Shown: piece by piece, positions 35,481 to 44,822 of the stretch
How positions within the stretch are numbered: position 1 is the first letter of the stretch
Layout of the letters: each line of letters begins with the position of its first letter
Assembly: GCA_021325385.1 (NCBI GenBank)
Contig: JAJPHH010000012.1
Location: 1-62,822, forward strand
DNA length: 62,822 bases
Direction of reading: 5' to 3'
Source of the DNA: Alphaproteobacteria bacterium
Lineage (GTDB): Bacteria > Pseudomonadota > Alphaproteobacteria > Rhizobiales > Beijerinckiaceae
The notes under the pieces: generated by a model
Seen by the model: only the letters and a program-made list of their open reading frames with translations
Database searches by the model: none
Told to the model about the DNA's origin: nothing
Translations under genes and position numbers: made by a program

Positions 35481-36749
35481 CTAAAACAGGCCGAACAAGC
35501 CGCCGGCGATTCCGAACGCGCAAACCAGCGCCAACACGAGGACGAGCCCAGCCAGCGCGAACCCGCGGAGGCGTCGCGGCGGCGGCAGGGCGGTGGCGGC
35601 GAGCGCGACGAGAAAGCCGAGCGTCAACGGCATGAGGAAGGCGTTGAGCGCCTGCGCCGCCACATTCATCCGGACCAGGTCGGGCGCTTCGTAAACCAAG
35701 GCGGCCGCGGCGACCACGCAGCCCGCATAGCATCCATAGAACCATTTGGCGTCGAGCGGACTGTCGTCGAGCGATCGGCTATAGCCGGCGACCTCGCCAA
35801 CGCCCCAGGCCAGCGCCAGCGAAGAGACAGCCGCCGCCGCCATCGCCGCCCCGAGCACGCCGACGCAAAAGACCACCCGCCCGACGACGCCGCCCAAGAG
35901 GGGCGCCAGCGCCTCGCTGATCTCGCCAATGCTCGAAAGCCCGGTTTCCGCGCCGCGGGAGGCCAGGGTTGCGGCCGCGGCGACCAAAACCGACGCTGTC
36001 AACAATTGCGTCAGAACGGCGCCGATCGCGGTGTCGGCGCGGGCGAGGCGATAGTGACGCGGCGATAGGCCTTTCTGGATCACGGCCGATTGCTGGTAGA
36101 AGACCATCCAAGGGTTGAAAGTCGCCCCGATCATGGCCGCCGCCATGAACAGGAACCTGGCGTCGCCGAACGGCTGGCTCAGCGCGTCGCGGACGAGGAC
36201 GTCCGGGTGCGGCCGCGCCGTCCACGCCACGACGAAAAAGGCGAGTTCGGCGAGGCCGATCGCCAGCGCGATCCGTTCGACGCGACGGCAAGAGCCGGTC
36301 GCGACGACGGCGAGCAAACTTCCGGCGGCGAGGATCAGCGCCGCCCCGCGCGAAACGCCGGCGAGCTCGCCGACGCCGGCGACCGCCGAGAACTCGGTGA
36401 TCATCGAGGCAAACGCGGCGATGGCCAAATTCGCCGCGGACAGCCCGGCCCAGCCGAGGCCGAAGCGCTCGCGGATCAATTCGCCATGGCCGCGGCCCGT
36501 GAACAAGCCGAGCCTCACAGTCAGCTCTTGAACCAGGTAAAGAACCGGGGTGAGCGCCAGCACGAGCGGCAGCAGGCGATAGCGCCACTGGGCGCCGGCT
36601 TGCGCCGCGGCGACAACGTTGCCCGCGTCCGTGTCGGCGAGCATGACGATCAACCCAGGCCCGATCGCCCAAGCCGCGGCTTTCAGCCCCCGCCACGAAA
36701 CCGCAGGCGCTTCGGCCAAATCCGCCGTTTCGACGCGTTCCTTGGGCAT
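35481..36749 (-). CDS. Nramp-family metal transporter with altered metal-site motifs
   Basis: Inner-membrane transporter of 422 residues with about eleven helices. TM1 has D41-A-G-N44 in place of the family DPGN. TM6 has A-T-F-N212-P213-W214 where classical Nramps have A-T-V-M-P-H. So Asp and Asn of TM1 remain, while the Met that selects transition metals and the His are lost. Nramp-related branches with Mg2+ or Al3+ selectivity also lack that Met. The natural ion may therefore not be Mn2+ or Fe2+. The ATG used follows 11 extra residues of the longer frame. Confidence 0.85.
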   Translation of the reverse strand: MPKERVETADLAEAPAVSWRGLKAAAWAIGPGLIVMLADTDAGNVVAAAQAGAQWRYRLLPLVLALTPVLYLVQELTVRLGLFTGRGHGELIRERFGLGWAGLSAANLAIAAFASMITEFSAVAGVGELAGVSRGAALILAAGSLLAVVATGSCRRVERIALAIGLAELAFFVVAWTARPHPDVLVRDALSQPFGDARFLFMAAAMIGATFNPWMVFYQQSAVIQKGLSPRHYRLARADTAIGAVLTQLLTASVLVAAAATLASRGAETGLSSIGEISEALAPLLGGVVGRVVFCVGVLGAAMAAAAVSSLALAWGVGEVAGYSRSLDDSPLDAKWFYGCYAGCVVAAAALVYEAPDLVRMNVAAQALNAFLMPLTLGFLVALAATALPPPRRLRGFALAGLVLVLALVCAFGIAGGLFGLF

Positions 36750-36761
36750 CGCTCTCTCCGA

Positions 36762-36789
36762 TGCGCCTTTAACGCGGCGCAAAGGCGCA
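36762..36789. promoter_or_regulatory. Hairpin in the leader of the Nramp gene
   Basis: TGCGCCTTT and AAAGGCGCA are perfect 9-bp arms with a 10-nt loop, 12 bp before the Nramp start on the minus strand and 20 bp behind the HAD gene. There is no T-run on the minus strand. It could affect translation of the Nramp gene or act as a weak stop for the HAD gene. Confidence 0.4.
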
Positions 36790-36808
36790 GGATTGCATGC
36801 CGGCGGCG

Positions 36809-37543
36809 CTATCCAGCCGCGAGGGCGGCGCGCTCTTTGGCGGCGAGGGCGTCGATGAGGCCCGCCAGCCCGCCGATGTCATCAAGGACGTGATCGGCTT
36901 CGTCGGCGAGGTTCGCGATCGCCGCCGGGCCGGTCAGCACGGCGATGGCGAGCGCGCCAGCGGCGCGGGCGGCGCGCAGATCGTGCAGCGTGTCGCCGAC
37001 CATCGCGACGTCGCTCGGCGCGACGCCGATATGCCGGGCGAAAGCGAGAACCATGCCGGGCGCGGGCTTGCCGCCGTGGCCGGAATCGTAGCCGGCGACG
37101 AAATCGAGTAAGCCGTCGAGGCCGAGCGCGGCCGCCTGCCGGCGCGCGCTCGCCTCCGAATCATTCGTGGCGAGACCGAGCCGCACGCCGCGACCGCGAA
37201 GCACGCCTAATATGTCGGCCGGCTTGCCGATCGGCGACAGGCTCTTCAACGACTCGATCGCGGTAAGCGCGTCGATCTCGCGCTTCAGCGCTTCGAAATC
37301 GCTGCGGCCGAGCGCCTCGCCCCACAACGAGCCGTAGCTCGCCGAGGAGCCGGCGATCAGCGGCGAGGTGCCGAGGAAACGGCGCGTTTCGAGCGAAAAA
37401 TGTAGCGCCTCGGCTTGGCGACGCAGCGCCGCCTCGTCGCCCTTGGCGAGGGCGCGCATCACTTCGTAGGTCGCCGGTCCCCACGTCTCGTCGAAATCGA
37501 TCAAGGTCCCGTCCTTGTCGAACAGGATGGCGGCGATCGGCAT
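36809..37543 (-). CDS. HAD-superfamily phosphatase (phosphoglycolate phosphatase-like)
   Basis: The 244-residue protein has motif I DKDGT (Asp9 nucleophile, Asp11 acid/base), a helical cap, motif II LATND, the Lys of motif III (HGGKPAPGM) and motif IV VGDTLHDL. Substrate may be phosphoglycolate or a related small phosphate. The GAGG ribosome-binding site 5 nt before the ATG sets the start. It is on the same strand as, and 60 bp upstream of, the Nramp gene. Confidence 0.88.
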   Translation of the reverse strand: MPIAAILFDKDGTLIDFDETWGPATYEVMRALAKGDEAALRRQAEALHFSLETRRFLGTSPLIAGSSASYGSLWGEALGRSDFEALKREIDALTAIESLKSLSPIGKPADILGVLRGRGVRLGLATNDSEASARRQAAALGLDGLLDFVAGYDSGHGGKPAPGMVLAFARHIGVAPSDVAMVGDTLHDLRAARAAGALAIAVLTGPAAIANLADEADHVLDDIGGLAGLIDALAAKERAALAAG

Positions 37544-37679
37544 CAAGGCCTCGTCTACGGTCGATGCGAAATGATGAATGCCTAGGGGCAATAGCAGCGC
37601 GGACGCCGATCGTCGACCCTGACGAAACGATCGCCTCGCCGCGCGACAGACGCGCAGAAGCGGAATTCTGCCTAGAGGC

Positions 37680-38258
37680 TTAGGCCCGCTCCAGCTCGTC
37701 GAGCGCGAAGGCGAAGGCGGCGGGCGCGTAGAGCGGCGTCAACCGATCGGCGCTGCTGCGCTCCTCGATGCGCTTGTAGCCGACCGGCGAAGGCTCGGCG
37801 TGACAGTGGACGACGCGGCTCGCCGCGTCGATCACCCAGAGCTCGCGCACGCCGAAGCCGGCATAGACCAGCGGCTTGCGGTCGAGGTCGTAGCGGAGCG
37901 ACGAATCGGCGACCTCGACGGCCAAAAGAATGTCCGGCCCTTTCACCTCGACGGACAGCCGCGCGCGCTCGAAGACGATGAAATCTGGTTCGAGGTAGTT
38001 GCGCTCGTCGAGCCGCAAGCCCGTTTCCGGGGCAAAGGCGAATTCCGGAGGACAGCGCCGGCCCCAGAGGAGGTTCAGGGCTATCTTGATCGCTTCATGG
38101 CGCGAGCCCTTGGGCGACATCGGGACGATCTCCCCGCCGATCAACTCCAGGCGTTCGTCCGGCGCAATGACGCCCACCTTCGCCATCAACTCGAGATCAG
38201 CGATGGTGAAGGCGCGGCGGGCCAAGCCCTCGGCGGCGCGCGTCACGTGAACAGTCAT
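37680..38258 (-). CDS. Uma2-family protein (DUF820, PD-(D/E)XK nuclease fold)
   Basis: The 192-residue protein shows the Uma2 pattern LELIGGEIVPMSPKGSRHE, YLEPDFIVF (catalytic Asp), LAVEVADSS and DRKPLVYAGFGVRELWVID with the Lys. The fold is that of restriction-type nucleases, but the cellular role is unknown; such genes are abundant in Cyanobacteria and Planctomycetes and patchy elsewhere, so it may have been acquired. The start matches others of the family. Confidence 0.85.
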   Translation of the reverse strand: MTVHVTRAAEGLARRAFTIADLELMAKVGVIAPDERLELIGGEIVPMSPKGSRHEAIKIALNLLWGRRCPPEFAFAPETGLRLDERNYLEPDFIVFERARLSVEVKGPDILLAVEVADSSLRYDLDRKPLVYAGFGVRELWVIDAASRVVHCHAEPSPVGYKRIEERSSADRLTPLYAPAAFAFALDELERA

Positions 38259-38360
38259 GGCGTTTAAGATAGCATTTCGCGCGCCGAGGCGCGAGCCGGC
38301 CGGCACGTTGTTGCTTTTTGCCGCGGCGCGGGCGAGCTTGCCGCCCTGTTTGGGCGCTGC

Positions 38361-39788
38361 ATGACCGACCTTCTCCTCGAATCCGCCGCATCACTGCTCG
38401 AAAGACTCCGGACGGGACAAATATCGAGCCGCGAATTGGTCGATTTGGCGCTTGCCCGCATCGCCGACCTCAACCCGAAGCTCAACGCCTTTTGCGCGGT
38501 CGACGAAGAAGCCGCGCGGGCGGCGGCCGTCCGCGCCGACGAGCGCCTCGCGAAAGGCGAGGCGCGGCCGCTGGAAGGCCTGCCGATCGGAATCAAGGAC
38601 GCTTTCGACACGGTCGGATTTACGGCCAGCGCCGGCGCGCCGGCCTTCAAGGATCGCCGGCCGGAGACGGACGCGCCGACCGTGGCGCGCTTACGCAAGG
38701 CGGGCGCGATCATCCTCGGCAAGACCAACACGCCCGTCCTCGCCTCCGATTTTCAGACGTTCAATCCGCTTTACGGCGCGACCAATCATCCCATGAACCC
38801 GGACTTCTCGCCGGGCGGATCGTCGGGCGGCTCGGCGGCCGCGCTCGCCTCCGGCATGTCGGCGCTTGAACTGGCCTCGGACCTCGGCGGCTCGATCCGC
38901 TGGCCCGCCCATTGCTGCGGCCTCTATGGGCTGAAGACCAGTTGGGGTCTGGCGACGACCTATGGGACAATGCCGCCGCCGCCGAACAAGCGAACCGAAC
39001 GCGACGTCGATTGTATGGTCGCCGGGCCCATGGCGCGCGCAGCCGGCGACCTCAAGCTGATGCTCGAAATCATCGCCGGCGCGCGCCACGCCGAGCGGCC
39101 GGTCCGCTTGCAGCCGGCTCGGTTTACGAACGCGAAGGGCCTGCGCGTCGCGCTCTGGGCGACGGATCCTTTTGCGCCGGCCGACAAAAGCGTCCGCGAC
39201 AAGGTCGAAGAAGCGGCGCGCCGCCTCGAAACGATGGGAGCGATAATCGACGATCGCGCCCGCCCGGGCTTTGCATTCAGCGAAGTCTTCGAAGTCTTCG
39301 CCCTCTACAATCACGCCGCGATCGGCTGGGGCCTGCCCGGGCCTGTGCGCGACAAGATCGCCGCGACGGCGCCGCGTTACAAGCGCGGCGATCTCTCGCA
39401 TCAGGCGCTGCAGGCGCGCGGCGTGCGCATCACGCCGGGCCAGTATCGCGAGCTCGAAATGCGGCGCCGTAAGCTGCAAGCGCATTGGGCGCGATTCTTC
39501 GAGCGTTACGACGTCGTGCTTTGTCCTCCGGCCCCGGTCGGCCCGATCCGGCACGATCACGCGCCGGACATTCATAAGCGCAAGCTGATCGTCGACTGCG
39601 CCGAGCGTCCGTACCTCGATTTCCTCGTCTGGTCGTCGCTGGCGAGCGGTCCTGGATTGCCCGCCGCGGCGGCGCCGGTCGGGCTCGGGCCGGACGGCCT
39701 GCCGCGCGGCGTGCAGATCATCGCGCCGATGGGGGAGGACCTCGCCGCGATCACGGTCGCGGCGATGATCGGCGAGGCTTGCGCTTGA
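38361..39788 (+). CDS. Amidase (amidase-signature family)
   Basis: Ser-cisSer-Lys hydrolase acting on amides of organic or amino acids. The 475 residues contain Lys79 (GIKDAF), the signature PGGSSGGSAAALASG with the cis-Ser at 154-155, and nucleophile Ser178 (LGGSIRWPA). GatA relatives lack gatB/gatC nearby, so this is not the tRNA-linked form. It is convergent with the SDR gene. Substrate unknown. Confidence 0.9.
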   Translation: MTDLLLESAASLLERLRTGQISSRELVDLALARIADLNPKLNAFCAVDEEAARAAAVRADERLAKGEARPLEGLPIGIKDAFDTVGFTASAGAPAFKDRRPETDAPTVARLRKAGAIILGKTNTPVLASDFQTFNPLYGATNHPMNPDFSPGGSSGGSAAALASGMSALELASDLGGSIRWPAHCCGLYGLKTSWGLATTYGTMPPPPNKRTERDVDCMVAGPMARAAGDLKLMLEIIAGARHAERPVRLQPARFTNAKGLRVALWATDPFAPADKSVRDKVEEAARRLETMGAIIDDRARPGFAFSEVFEVFALYNHAAIGWGLPGPVRDKIAATAPRYKRGDLSHQALQARGVRITPGQYRELEMRRRKLQAHWARFFERYDVVLCPPAPVGPIRHDHAPDIHKRKLIVDCAERPYLDFLVWSSLASGPGLPAAAAPVGLGPDGLPRGVQIIAPMGEDLAAITVAAMIGEACA

Positions 39789-39855
39789 CAAGCTTATTAA
39801 GGCGTATCCGGCTCCCGCGGGCGCCGAGGAGACGCAGGCCAGCCCTGCCCGCTTC

Positions 39856-40605
39856 TCAGTACGTCGCCCTTCCGCCGGACACGTCAAAGACCGCGCCGGT
39901 CGTGAACGAGCACTCCTCGCTCGCTAGCCAGGAGATGATCGCCGCCATTTCATCGACCGTGCCGAAGCGCTCCATCGGGATCTTGGAGCGCATATAATCG
40001 ATATGAGCTTGGCTCACCTGCTGCAGGATCGGCGTCTCCACCGTCGCCGGCGTGATGCAATTGACGGTGACGCCGGTCTTGGCCAGCTCCTTGCCGAGCG
40101 ATTTGGTGAAGCCGATCACCGCCGCCTTGGAGGCGGAATAGGCGGAAGCGGTCGGATTGCCCTCCTTGCCGGCGATCGAAGCGACATTGACGATGCGGCC
40201 ATAGCCGCGCTTGACCATGTGAGGCGCGACATAGCGGTTGCAGTAGAAGAGGCCGTTGAGATTGATGTCGAGCACGCGCTTCCATTCGTCGACCGGATAG
40301 TCGACGACGAGCGCGTTCTTGCCGGCGACGCCGGCCGAGCAAACGAGCGCGTCGATGCGGCCGAGCGCGTCGTTCGAGGCGAGCGCAGCCTCCTCGACGG
40401 CGACCGGGCTCGTCACGTCAAGCCGGAAGATGTGCGCCTTCGCGCCGAGCGAGGCTTTGGCGGCGTCGAGCTTGGCCTGGTCCGCATCCCAGAGCGCGAC
40501 CGCTGCGCCTTCGCTTAGGAAACGCTCCGCCGCCCGCAGCCCTATGCCGGAGGCGCCCCCGGTAACGATGACGCCGCGGCCGACATAACGTTGCATCGAG
40601 GACAT
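39856..40605 (-). CDS. Short-chain dehydrogenase/reductase
   Basis: NAD(P)-dependent oxidoreductase of 249 residues. The cofactor motif TGGASGIG is at 15-22, followed by NAG-like CSAGVAG, and the catalytic set Ser143, Tyr156, Lys160 (YSASK). Asp40 after the second strand suggests NAD(H) preference. FabG-like, but not next to fatty-acid genes. AGGAAA lies before the ATG. Confidence 0.9.
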   Translation of the reverse strand: MSSMQRYVGRGVIVTGGASGIGLRAAERFLSEGAAVALWDADQAKLDAAKASLGAKAHIFRLDVTSPVAVEEAALASNDALGRIDALVCSAGVAGKNALVVDYPVDEWKRVLDINLNGLFYCNRYVAPHMVKRGYGRIVNVASIAGKEGNPTASAYSASKAAVIGFTKSLGKELAKTGVTVNCITPATVETPILQQVSQAHIDYMRSKIPMERFGTVDEMAAIISWLASEECSFTTGAVFDVSGGRATY

Positions 40606-40719
40606 GGGACGTTTCCTTTGAATCTTGGCTTCGAAGACGGGAGGCGCAATTTACCGAGAGTTGGCGCGCTCGTCACGGCGTGGGGATCGGCCGACGGCGA
40701 CGAGCTCGCGTTTCGCCCC

Positions 40720-40753
40720 TGTAGCGGCTTCGCCCATGTAGCGGCTTCGCCCA
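40720..40753. repeat. 17-bp tandem duplication
   Basis: TGTAGCGGCTTCGCCCA occurs twice in a row, 55 bp before the glycosyltransferase start. Each unit also contains a small GCGGCTTCGC hairpin-like core. Confidence 0.85.
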
Positions 40754-40808
40754 TTGCCCGGCGCGCGGAGCCATGCGATAGGGCGCAGCCTTTCAGCGCC
40801 TCACCGCC

Positions 40809-42050
40809 ATGAATTCGCTTGTTCCGGCCGCCGCGGCCTTCGCTCTTTTCGCCGCCTTCGTCTCGGTCGGCTTCGCGATTCAATTCCTGCGCCGCTTCCG
40901 CGTTCCGGCCTCCGCGCCGCGCGCCGCCGTGACTGTGATCCTGCCCGCGACCGGGCCCTTGCCTGGCCTCGACGGCCTGATCGCGGATTTGAAGAGGCAG
41001 AGCTTGCCGCCGCGGCGGCTGATCGTCGCGGTCGAAGCCAAGACTGATCCAGCCTATGAGCGGGTTCGCGCCGTTCAGGCGACGACCGTCCTGCCGACGA
41101 TCGACCTCGTGGTCGCCGGCCAGACCGCTTCCAGCGGACAGAAATGCGCCAATATCGTCGCCGCGCTGAACGCGCTTGGGCCGGAAGACGAATATGTCCT
41201 CCTCATCGACGCCGACATCCGGCCGCAGCCTTGGTACGTCGCCTCGCTGATCGAAGGACTGGCCGCAGGCGGTCCCGATCTCGTCAATGGATATCGCTGG
41301 CTGACGCCGACGCGCCCGACCCTTTTCGCTGCGCTCGTTGCTGCGCTCGACCGCCGCATCGGCGTCTTGCCGCGGCCGCCGGCGACCAAGCTGATCTGGG
41401 GCGGCAGCATCGCCGTGACCGCGCGGGCGCTCGCCGCGCTTGACCTTCCGTCGACCTTGGCCGGGCAAATCCTCGACGATCTGCCGATCGGCTCGCGCGC
41501 CTCCGCAGTTGGCCTCCGCGTCTGGGCGCGCCAGGCCGCGCGCGCGCCGACGCCGCTGGAGCCCGAGCCCCGCCGCCTCGTCGCCTTCGCGCGGCGACAA
41601 TTGCAATATCTGAAGCTCTACCGCCCTGCCCTATGGAGCGCGGCCGTTCTCATCGCGATCGCCGACCTTTGCGCTCGTCTCCTGCTCATCGCAGCCGCCG
41701 CAGCGCAAGCGCCGCAGGCCGGCGCGGCCTTGGCGACGCTCATTGCGCTTGCTGCCCTGGACTGGCTGAGCGCCGAATTGCGGCTCTACGCCAGCCGGCG
41801 CCTCGGCGTCGTCGATACGCGCGCTTTCCGTTTCTTCACCCGGCTGTTCGCGCTGACCCTTCTGCCCCTGCCGCTGCTCTGGACAGGGCTGCTTTGCGCG
41901 AGTTTTTTCGCCTCGCGCATCGCCTGGGCCCATATTCGCTACACGGTCGACAAAACCGGCCGAGTCTTGCGCGTGCAACGCGACGCTCCAACCGCATCGG
42001 CGGAGAGCGAAGCCGCCGGCAATTGCCTTTACCCGGCGGAAAGCTCATAA
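40809..42050 (+). CDS. Membrane glycosyltransferase, GT2/GT21 type (HpnI or ceramide glucosyltransferase-like)
   Basis: The 413-residue protein has an N-terminal hydrophobic helix (about 3-23), a GT-A domain (about 38-260) with LLIDADIRP (metal-binding DxD-like) and later acidic residues LDDLPIG, then two to four helices at the end (about 275-385). The position of the usual (Q/R)XXRW reads RRQLQYLKLYR, a divergent form. It looks like lipid glycosyltransferases such as HpnI, but no hopanoid genes are around, so the sugar and lipid acceptor are not known. Confidence 0.8.
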   Translation: MNSLVPAAAAFALFAAFVSVGFAIQFLRRFRVPASAPRAAVTVILPATGPLPGLDGLIADLKRQSLPPRRLIVAVEAKTDPAYERVRAVQATTVLPTIDLVVAGQTASSGQKCANIVAALNALGPEDEYVLLIDADIRPQPWYVASLIEGLAAGGPDLVNGYRWLTPTRPTLFAALVAALDRRIGVLPRPPATKLIWGGSIAVTARALAALDLPSTLAGQILDDLPIGSRASAVGLRVWARQAARAPTPLEPEPRRLVAFARRQLQYLKLYRPALWSAAVLIAIADLCARLLLIAAAAAQAPQAGAALATLIALAALDWLSAELRLYASRRLGVVDTRAFRFFTRLFALTLLPLPLLWTGLLCASFFASRIAWAHIRYTVDKTGRVLRVQRDAPTASAESEAAGNCLYPAESS

Positions 42051-42176
42051 GCGGGCCGGGCGGCGGACGCCTGTCAGCCGCGCCGCCGAACCGATCGGGA
42101 GATTTCTATTTCCGCCGCGACCGCTCCGCCGCTTTGTCCGATCACAGGCCGACCCGCCGTCCGTCAGGTACAATCG

Positions 42177-43052
42177 ATGTCGGCGCGGTTGCTCCTCGAC
42201 CTCTGGCGTATCGTGTTCAAGACTGACGCACGCTCCAGCTTCGGCGACGTCAAGCGTTTCGGACTTTGGGAATCGCCCACCGGCCTCTATTTTTTCGACC
42301 CGCCGCGCGACGGCGATCAGGTCTTTTACAAGCAGCTCTACGCCTGGTACGAGAAATGGCGGCTCTATACCGGCGACTCGATTCGCCAGGAGTTCTTGAT
42401 AGCGGCCAAGCATATTCCGCCGGGCGCCCGCGTCCTCGACGTCGGCTGCGGCCATGGCGGTTTCCGGCAATGCGCGCCGCAGGCGGACTATACCGGCCTT
42501 GACCCCAATTTCGGCGACGGCGCCGCGATCGCGGGCGTGCGCAACGAAACGCTCGCGCAACATCTCGTCGAGCACGAGGCCTCTTATGACGCGGTCTGCT
42601 GCTTTCAGGTCATTGAGCACGTGCGCGACCCGAAGGCGCTGTTCGCCGAAATCATGCGCGCCGCCAAGCCGGGCGGGCTGATCTTTATCGGCGCCCCGCA
42701 TGTCCCTTCCGCTCTTACCCGCATTCCCAACTTCATGGTCAACGCGCCGCCGCATCATTTGACCTGGTGGACGAAACCGGCGCTGATCGAATTGGCGACA
42801 AGCGCCGGCGCGATCGTCGAGAGCGTCGACAACGCGCCTTGGAGCGACGCCGACGGCGCGATGTATTGGATGGCGCGCCTGTCGCCGATCAAATGCGCCG
42901 ACATTCATTTCCGCGGCGGCATTGCTTGGCACGCCGCGTCGGTGATCGCACAAATCGGCGGCTACCTCGCCTTTCGCCTGTTCGGCGCGCCGCGTCGGAC
43001 CGACGACGAAGGCGCAGGCTTGCTGCTGCTGGCGCGAAAGCCGTCGCGCTAG
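42177..43052 (+). CDS. Class I SAM-dependent methyltransferase
   Basis: Probable small-molecule or lipid-linked methyltransferase. The 291 residues carry motif I VLDVGCGHGGF, the acidic residue YTGLDPNF after strand 2, and CFQVIEHVRDPKALF. The long N-terminal part (FGLWESPTGLYFFDPPRDGD) and the C-terminal FGAPRRTDDEG region are family-specific. It is 126 bp after the glycosyltransferase on the same strand and may modify the same product. Confidence 0.85.
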   Translation: MSARLLLDLWRIVFKTDARSSFGDVKRFGLWESPTGLYFFDPPRDGDQVFYKQLYAWYEKWRLYTGDSIRQEFLIAAKHIPPGARVLDVGCGHGGFRQCAPQADYTGLDPNFGDGAAIAGVRNETLAQHLVEHEASYDAVCCFQVIEHVRDPKALFAEIMRAAKPGGLIFIGAPHVPSALTRIPNFMVNAPPHHLTWWTKPALIELATSAGAIVESVDNAPWSDADGAMYWMARLSPIKCADIHFRGGIAWHAASVIAQIGGYLAFRLFGAPRRTDDEGAGLLLLARKPSR

Positions 43053-43072
43053 ATCGCCCTGGGACTTCTCGA

Positions 43073-44284
43073 TTGAAACCGCTCGCAGGCCTCAAAGTTC
43101 TCGAACTCGCGCGCATCCTCGCCGGCCCCTGGGCGGGGCAGACGCTCGCCGATCTCGGCGCCGACGTGATCAAGGTCGAACGGCCCGGACAGGGCGACGA
43201 CACGCGCGCCTGGGGCCCGCCCTTCGTCGCCGCCGCCGATAAAAGCCGCGGCGACGCCGCCTATTATCATTCCTGCAATCGCGGCAAGCGCTCGGTGGCG
43301 ATCGACTTCGAGCGCAAGGACGGGCAAGACCTGGTGCGCAGGCTCGCCGAGCGAACCGATGTCGTCATCGAGAATTTCAAGACCGGCGGCCTCGCCAAAT
43401 ACGGACTCGATTATGAAAGCCTGAGGGCGATCAATCCGCGGCTCGTCTATTGCTCGATCACCGGCTTCGGCCAGACCGGCCCTTATGCGCAACGCGCCGG
43501 CTACGATTTCATCATCCAAGGCATGGGCGGGATCATGGATTTGACCGGCGATCCGGACGGCGAGCCGCAGAAGCCAGGCGTCGCCTACGCCGATATTTTC
43601 TGCGGCCTCTATTCGGTCGTCGCAATCCAGGCGGCTCTGCTGAGCCGCGCCGTCACCGGCGAAGGCGCCTATATCGACATGGCGCTGATGGACGCGCAGG
43701 TCGCCGTCCTCGCCAATCAGGCGCTGAACTTCCTCGTCTCCGGCGTTTCGCCGCGCCGACTCGGCAACGCCCATCCCAACCTCGTGCCGTACCAAGTCTT
43801 CAAAGTCGCCGACGGCCATATTATCATCGCCGCCGGCAATGACCGCCAGACGCGCGATCTCTGCCGGGTGCTCGGCGTCGAGGCGCTCGCCGACGACGAG
43901 CGATTCAAGCGCAACGCCGACCGCATCGCTCACCGCGAGACCTTCATCAAGCTTCTCGAGGAGCGAACCCGGACCTTTCGCGCGGCCGAGCTGCTGGCGG
44001 CGCTCGAGAAAGCGGTGGTGCCGGCGGGGCCGATCAACACTGTCGCTCGGGTCTTCGACGATCCGCAGGCGCGCGCGCGCGGGCTACGGATCGAATTGCC
44101 TTCGAAGGCCGCCGCTGCGAAGTTCGTCCCCAATGTGCGCGCGCCGATGCTCGTCGACGGCGAAGCGATGATCCCCGACCGCGCCGCGCCGGCGCTGGGC
44201 GAAGACAGCGACGCCGTTCTCGCCGAGCTGGGGCTGGACGAAGCCGAGATTCGGGCGCTCCGCGAGAAGGGCGTTGTAGGCTGA
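43073..44284 (+). CDS. CaiB/BaiF-family CoA transferase (class III)
   Basis: Moves CoA between acids. The 403-residue protein starts KPLAGLKVLELARILAGPWAGQ, the usual class-III opening, and has DMALMDAQVA with the catalytic-type Asp region near 205, GNAHPNLVPYQVF and AGNDRQ. The only fitting start is TTG, 20 bp after the methyltransferase stop; the long upstream frame is a shadow. Donor and acceptor acids cannot be inferred; formyl-CoA/oxalate, carnitine and succinyl types all share these motifs. Confidence 0.9.
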   Translation: MKPLAGLKVLELARILAGPWAGQTLADLGADVIKVERPGQGDDTRAWGPPFVAAADKSRGDAAYYHSCNRGKRSVAIDFERKDGQDLVRRLAERTDVVIENFKTGGLAKYGLDYESLRAINPRLVYCSITGFGQTGPYAQRAGYDFIIQGMGGIMDLTGDPDGEPQKPGVAYADIFCGLYSVVAIQAALLSRAVTGEGAYIDMALMDAQVAVLANQALNFLVSGVSPRRLGNAHPNLVPYQVFKVADGHIIIAAGNDRQTRDLCRVLGVEALADDERFKRNADRIAHRETFIKLLEERTRTFRAAELLAALEKAVVPAGPINTVARVFDDPQARARGLRIELPSKAAAAKFVPNVRAPMLVDGEAMIPDRAAPALGEDSDAVLAELGLDEAEIRALREKGVVG

Positions 44285-44324
44285 AGGCGCGGCGCCTCGT
44301 CTCCCGCTCCAAGGAGCGGGCCGA

Positions 44325-44822
44325 TTACGCCCCGCGCACCCGCCCCTTCACGCCCTCGAAGGCGCCCGGCGCGATCTCGCAATAGAGCAGCCGCGCCGGA
44401 TCGACCGGGCCCGGCATCTGCAGGCGGCCGGGCGGCGCGCGCTTGAAGCCCATGCGCGAATAGTACGGCTCGTCGCCGACAAGGATGCTGAGTTTCGCGC
44501 CCGCCGCCTTCGCCGCTTCGAGCGAGCGCGTCACCAAGGCTTCGCCGATCCCTTGCGAGCGAAAGACCGGCTCGACGGTCAGCGGCCCGAGCAAGAAAGC
44601 CTGCGCCTCGCCGATAAAAACTGGCGTCATGCGATTGGCGCCGACCAGCAGCGAGCCGACCCGCGCGATAAAGGAGAGGCTCAGGTCGTGCGGCGTGGTC
44701 TCGCGCAGGCGATAGGCGGTGCGGGCGAAGCGGCCCGGGCCGAAGACGCGTTCGTTAAGCCGTTCGATCGCGTCAAAGTCAGCAGGCGTTTCGGCTTCAA
44801 GCAAAAGCGGAATGTCGGGCAT
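44325..44822 (-). CDS. GNAT-family N-acetyltransferase
   Basis: The 165-residue protein has the acetyl-CoA-binding motif A (LGPLTVEPVFRSQGIGEALV, R-x-x-G-x-G core) and the later LVGDEPYYSRMGF block typical of the PhnO/YhbS-like group. Substrate unknown. It is convergent with the CoA-transferase gene. Confidence 0.85.
   Translation of the reverse strand: MPDIPLLLEAETPADFDAIERLNERVFGPGRFARTAYRLRETTPHDLSLSFIARVGSLLVGANRMTPVFIGEAQAFLLGPLTVEPVFRSQGIGEALVTRSLEAAKAAGAKLSILVGDEPYYSRMGFKRAPPGRLQMPGPVDPARLLYCEIAPGAFEGVKGRVRGA

Noticed and set aside
37680-38258. Restriction-modification or defence nuclease
   Set aside because: Uma2 has the PD-(D/E)XK fold, but there is no methylase, specificity or other defence gene around it.
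42767-43072. N-terminal extension of the CaiB-type protein
   Set aside because: The 102 upstream codons overlap the methyltransferase and are Arg-rich without similarity. The protein family starts at the TTG at 43073.
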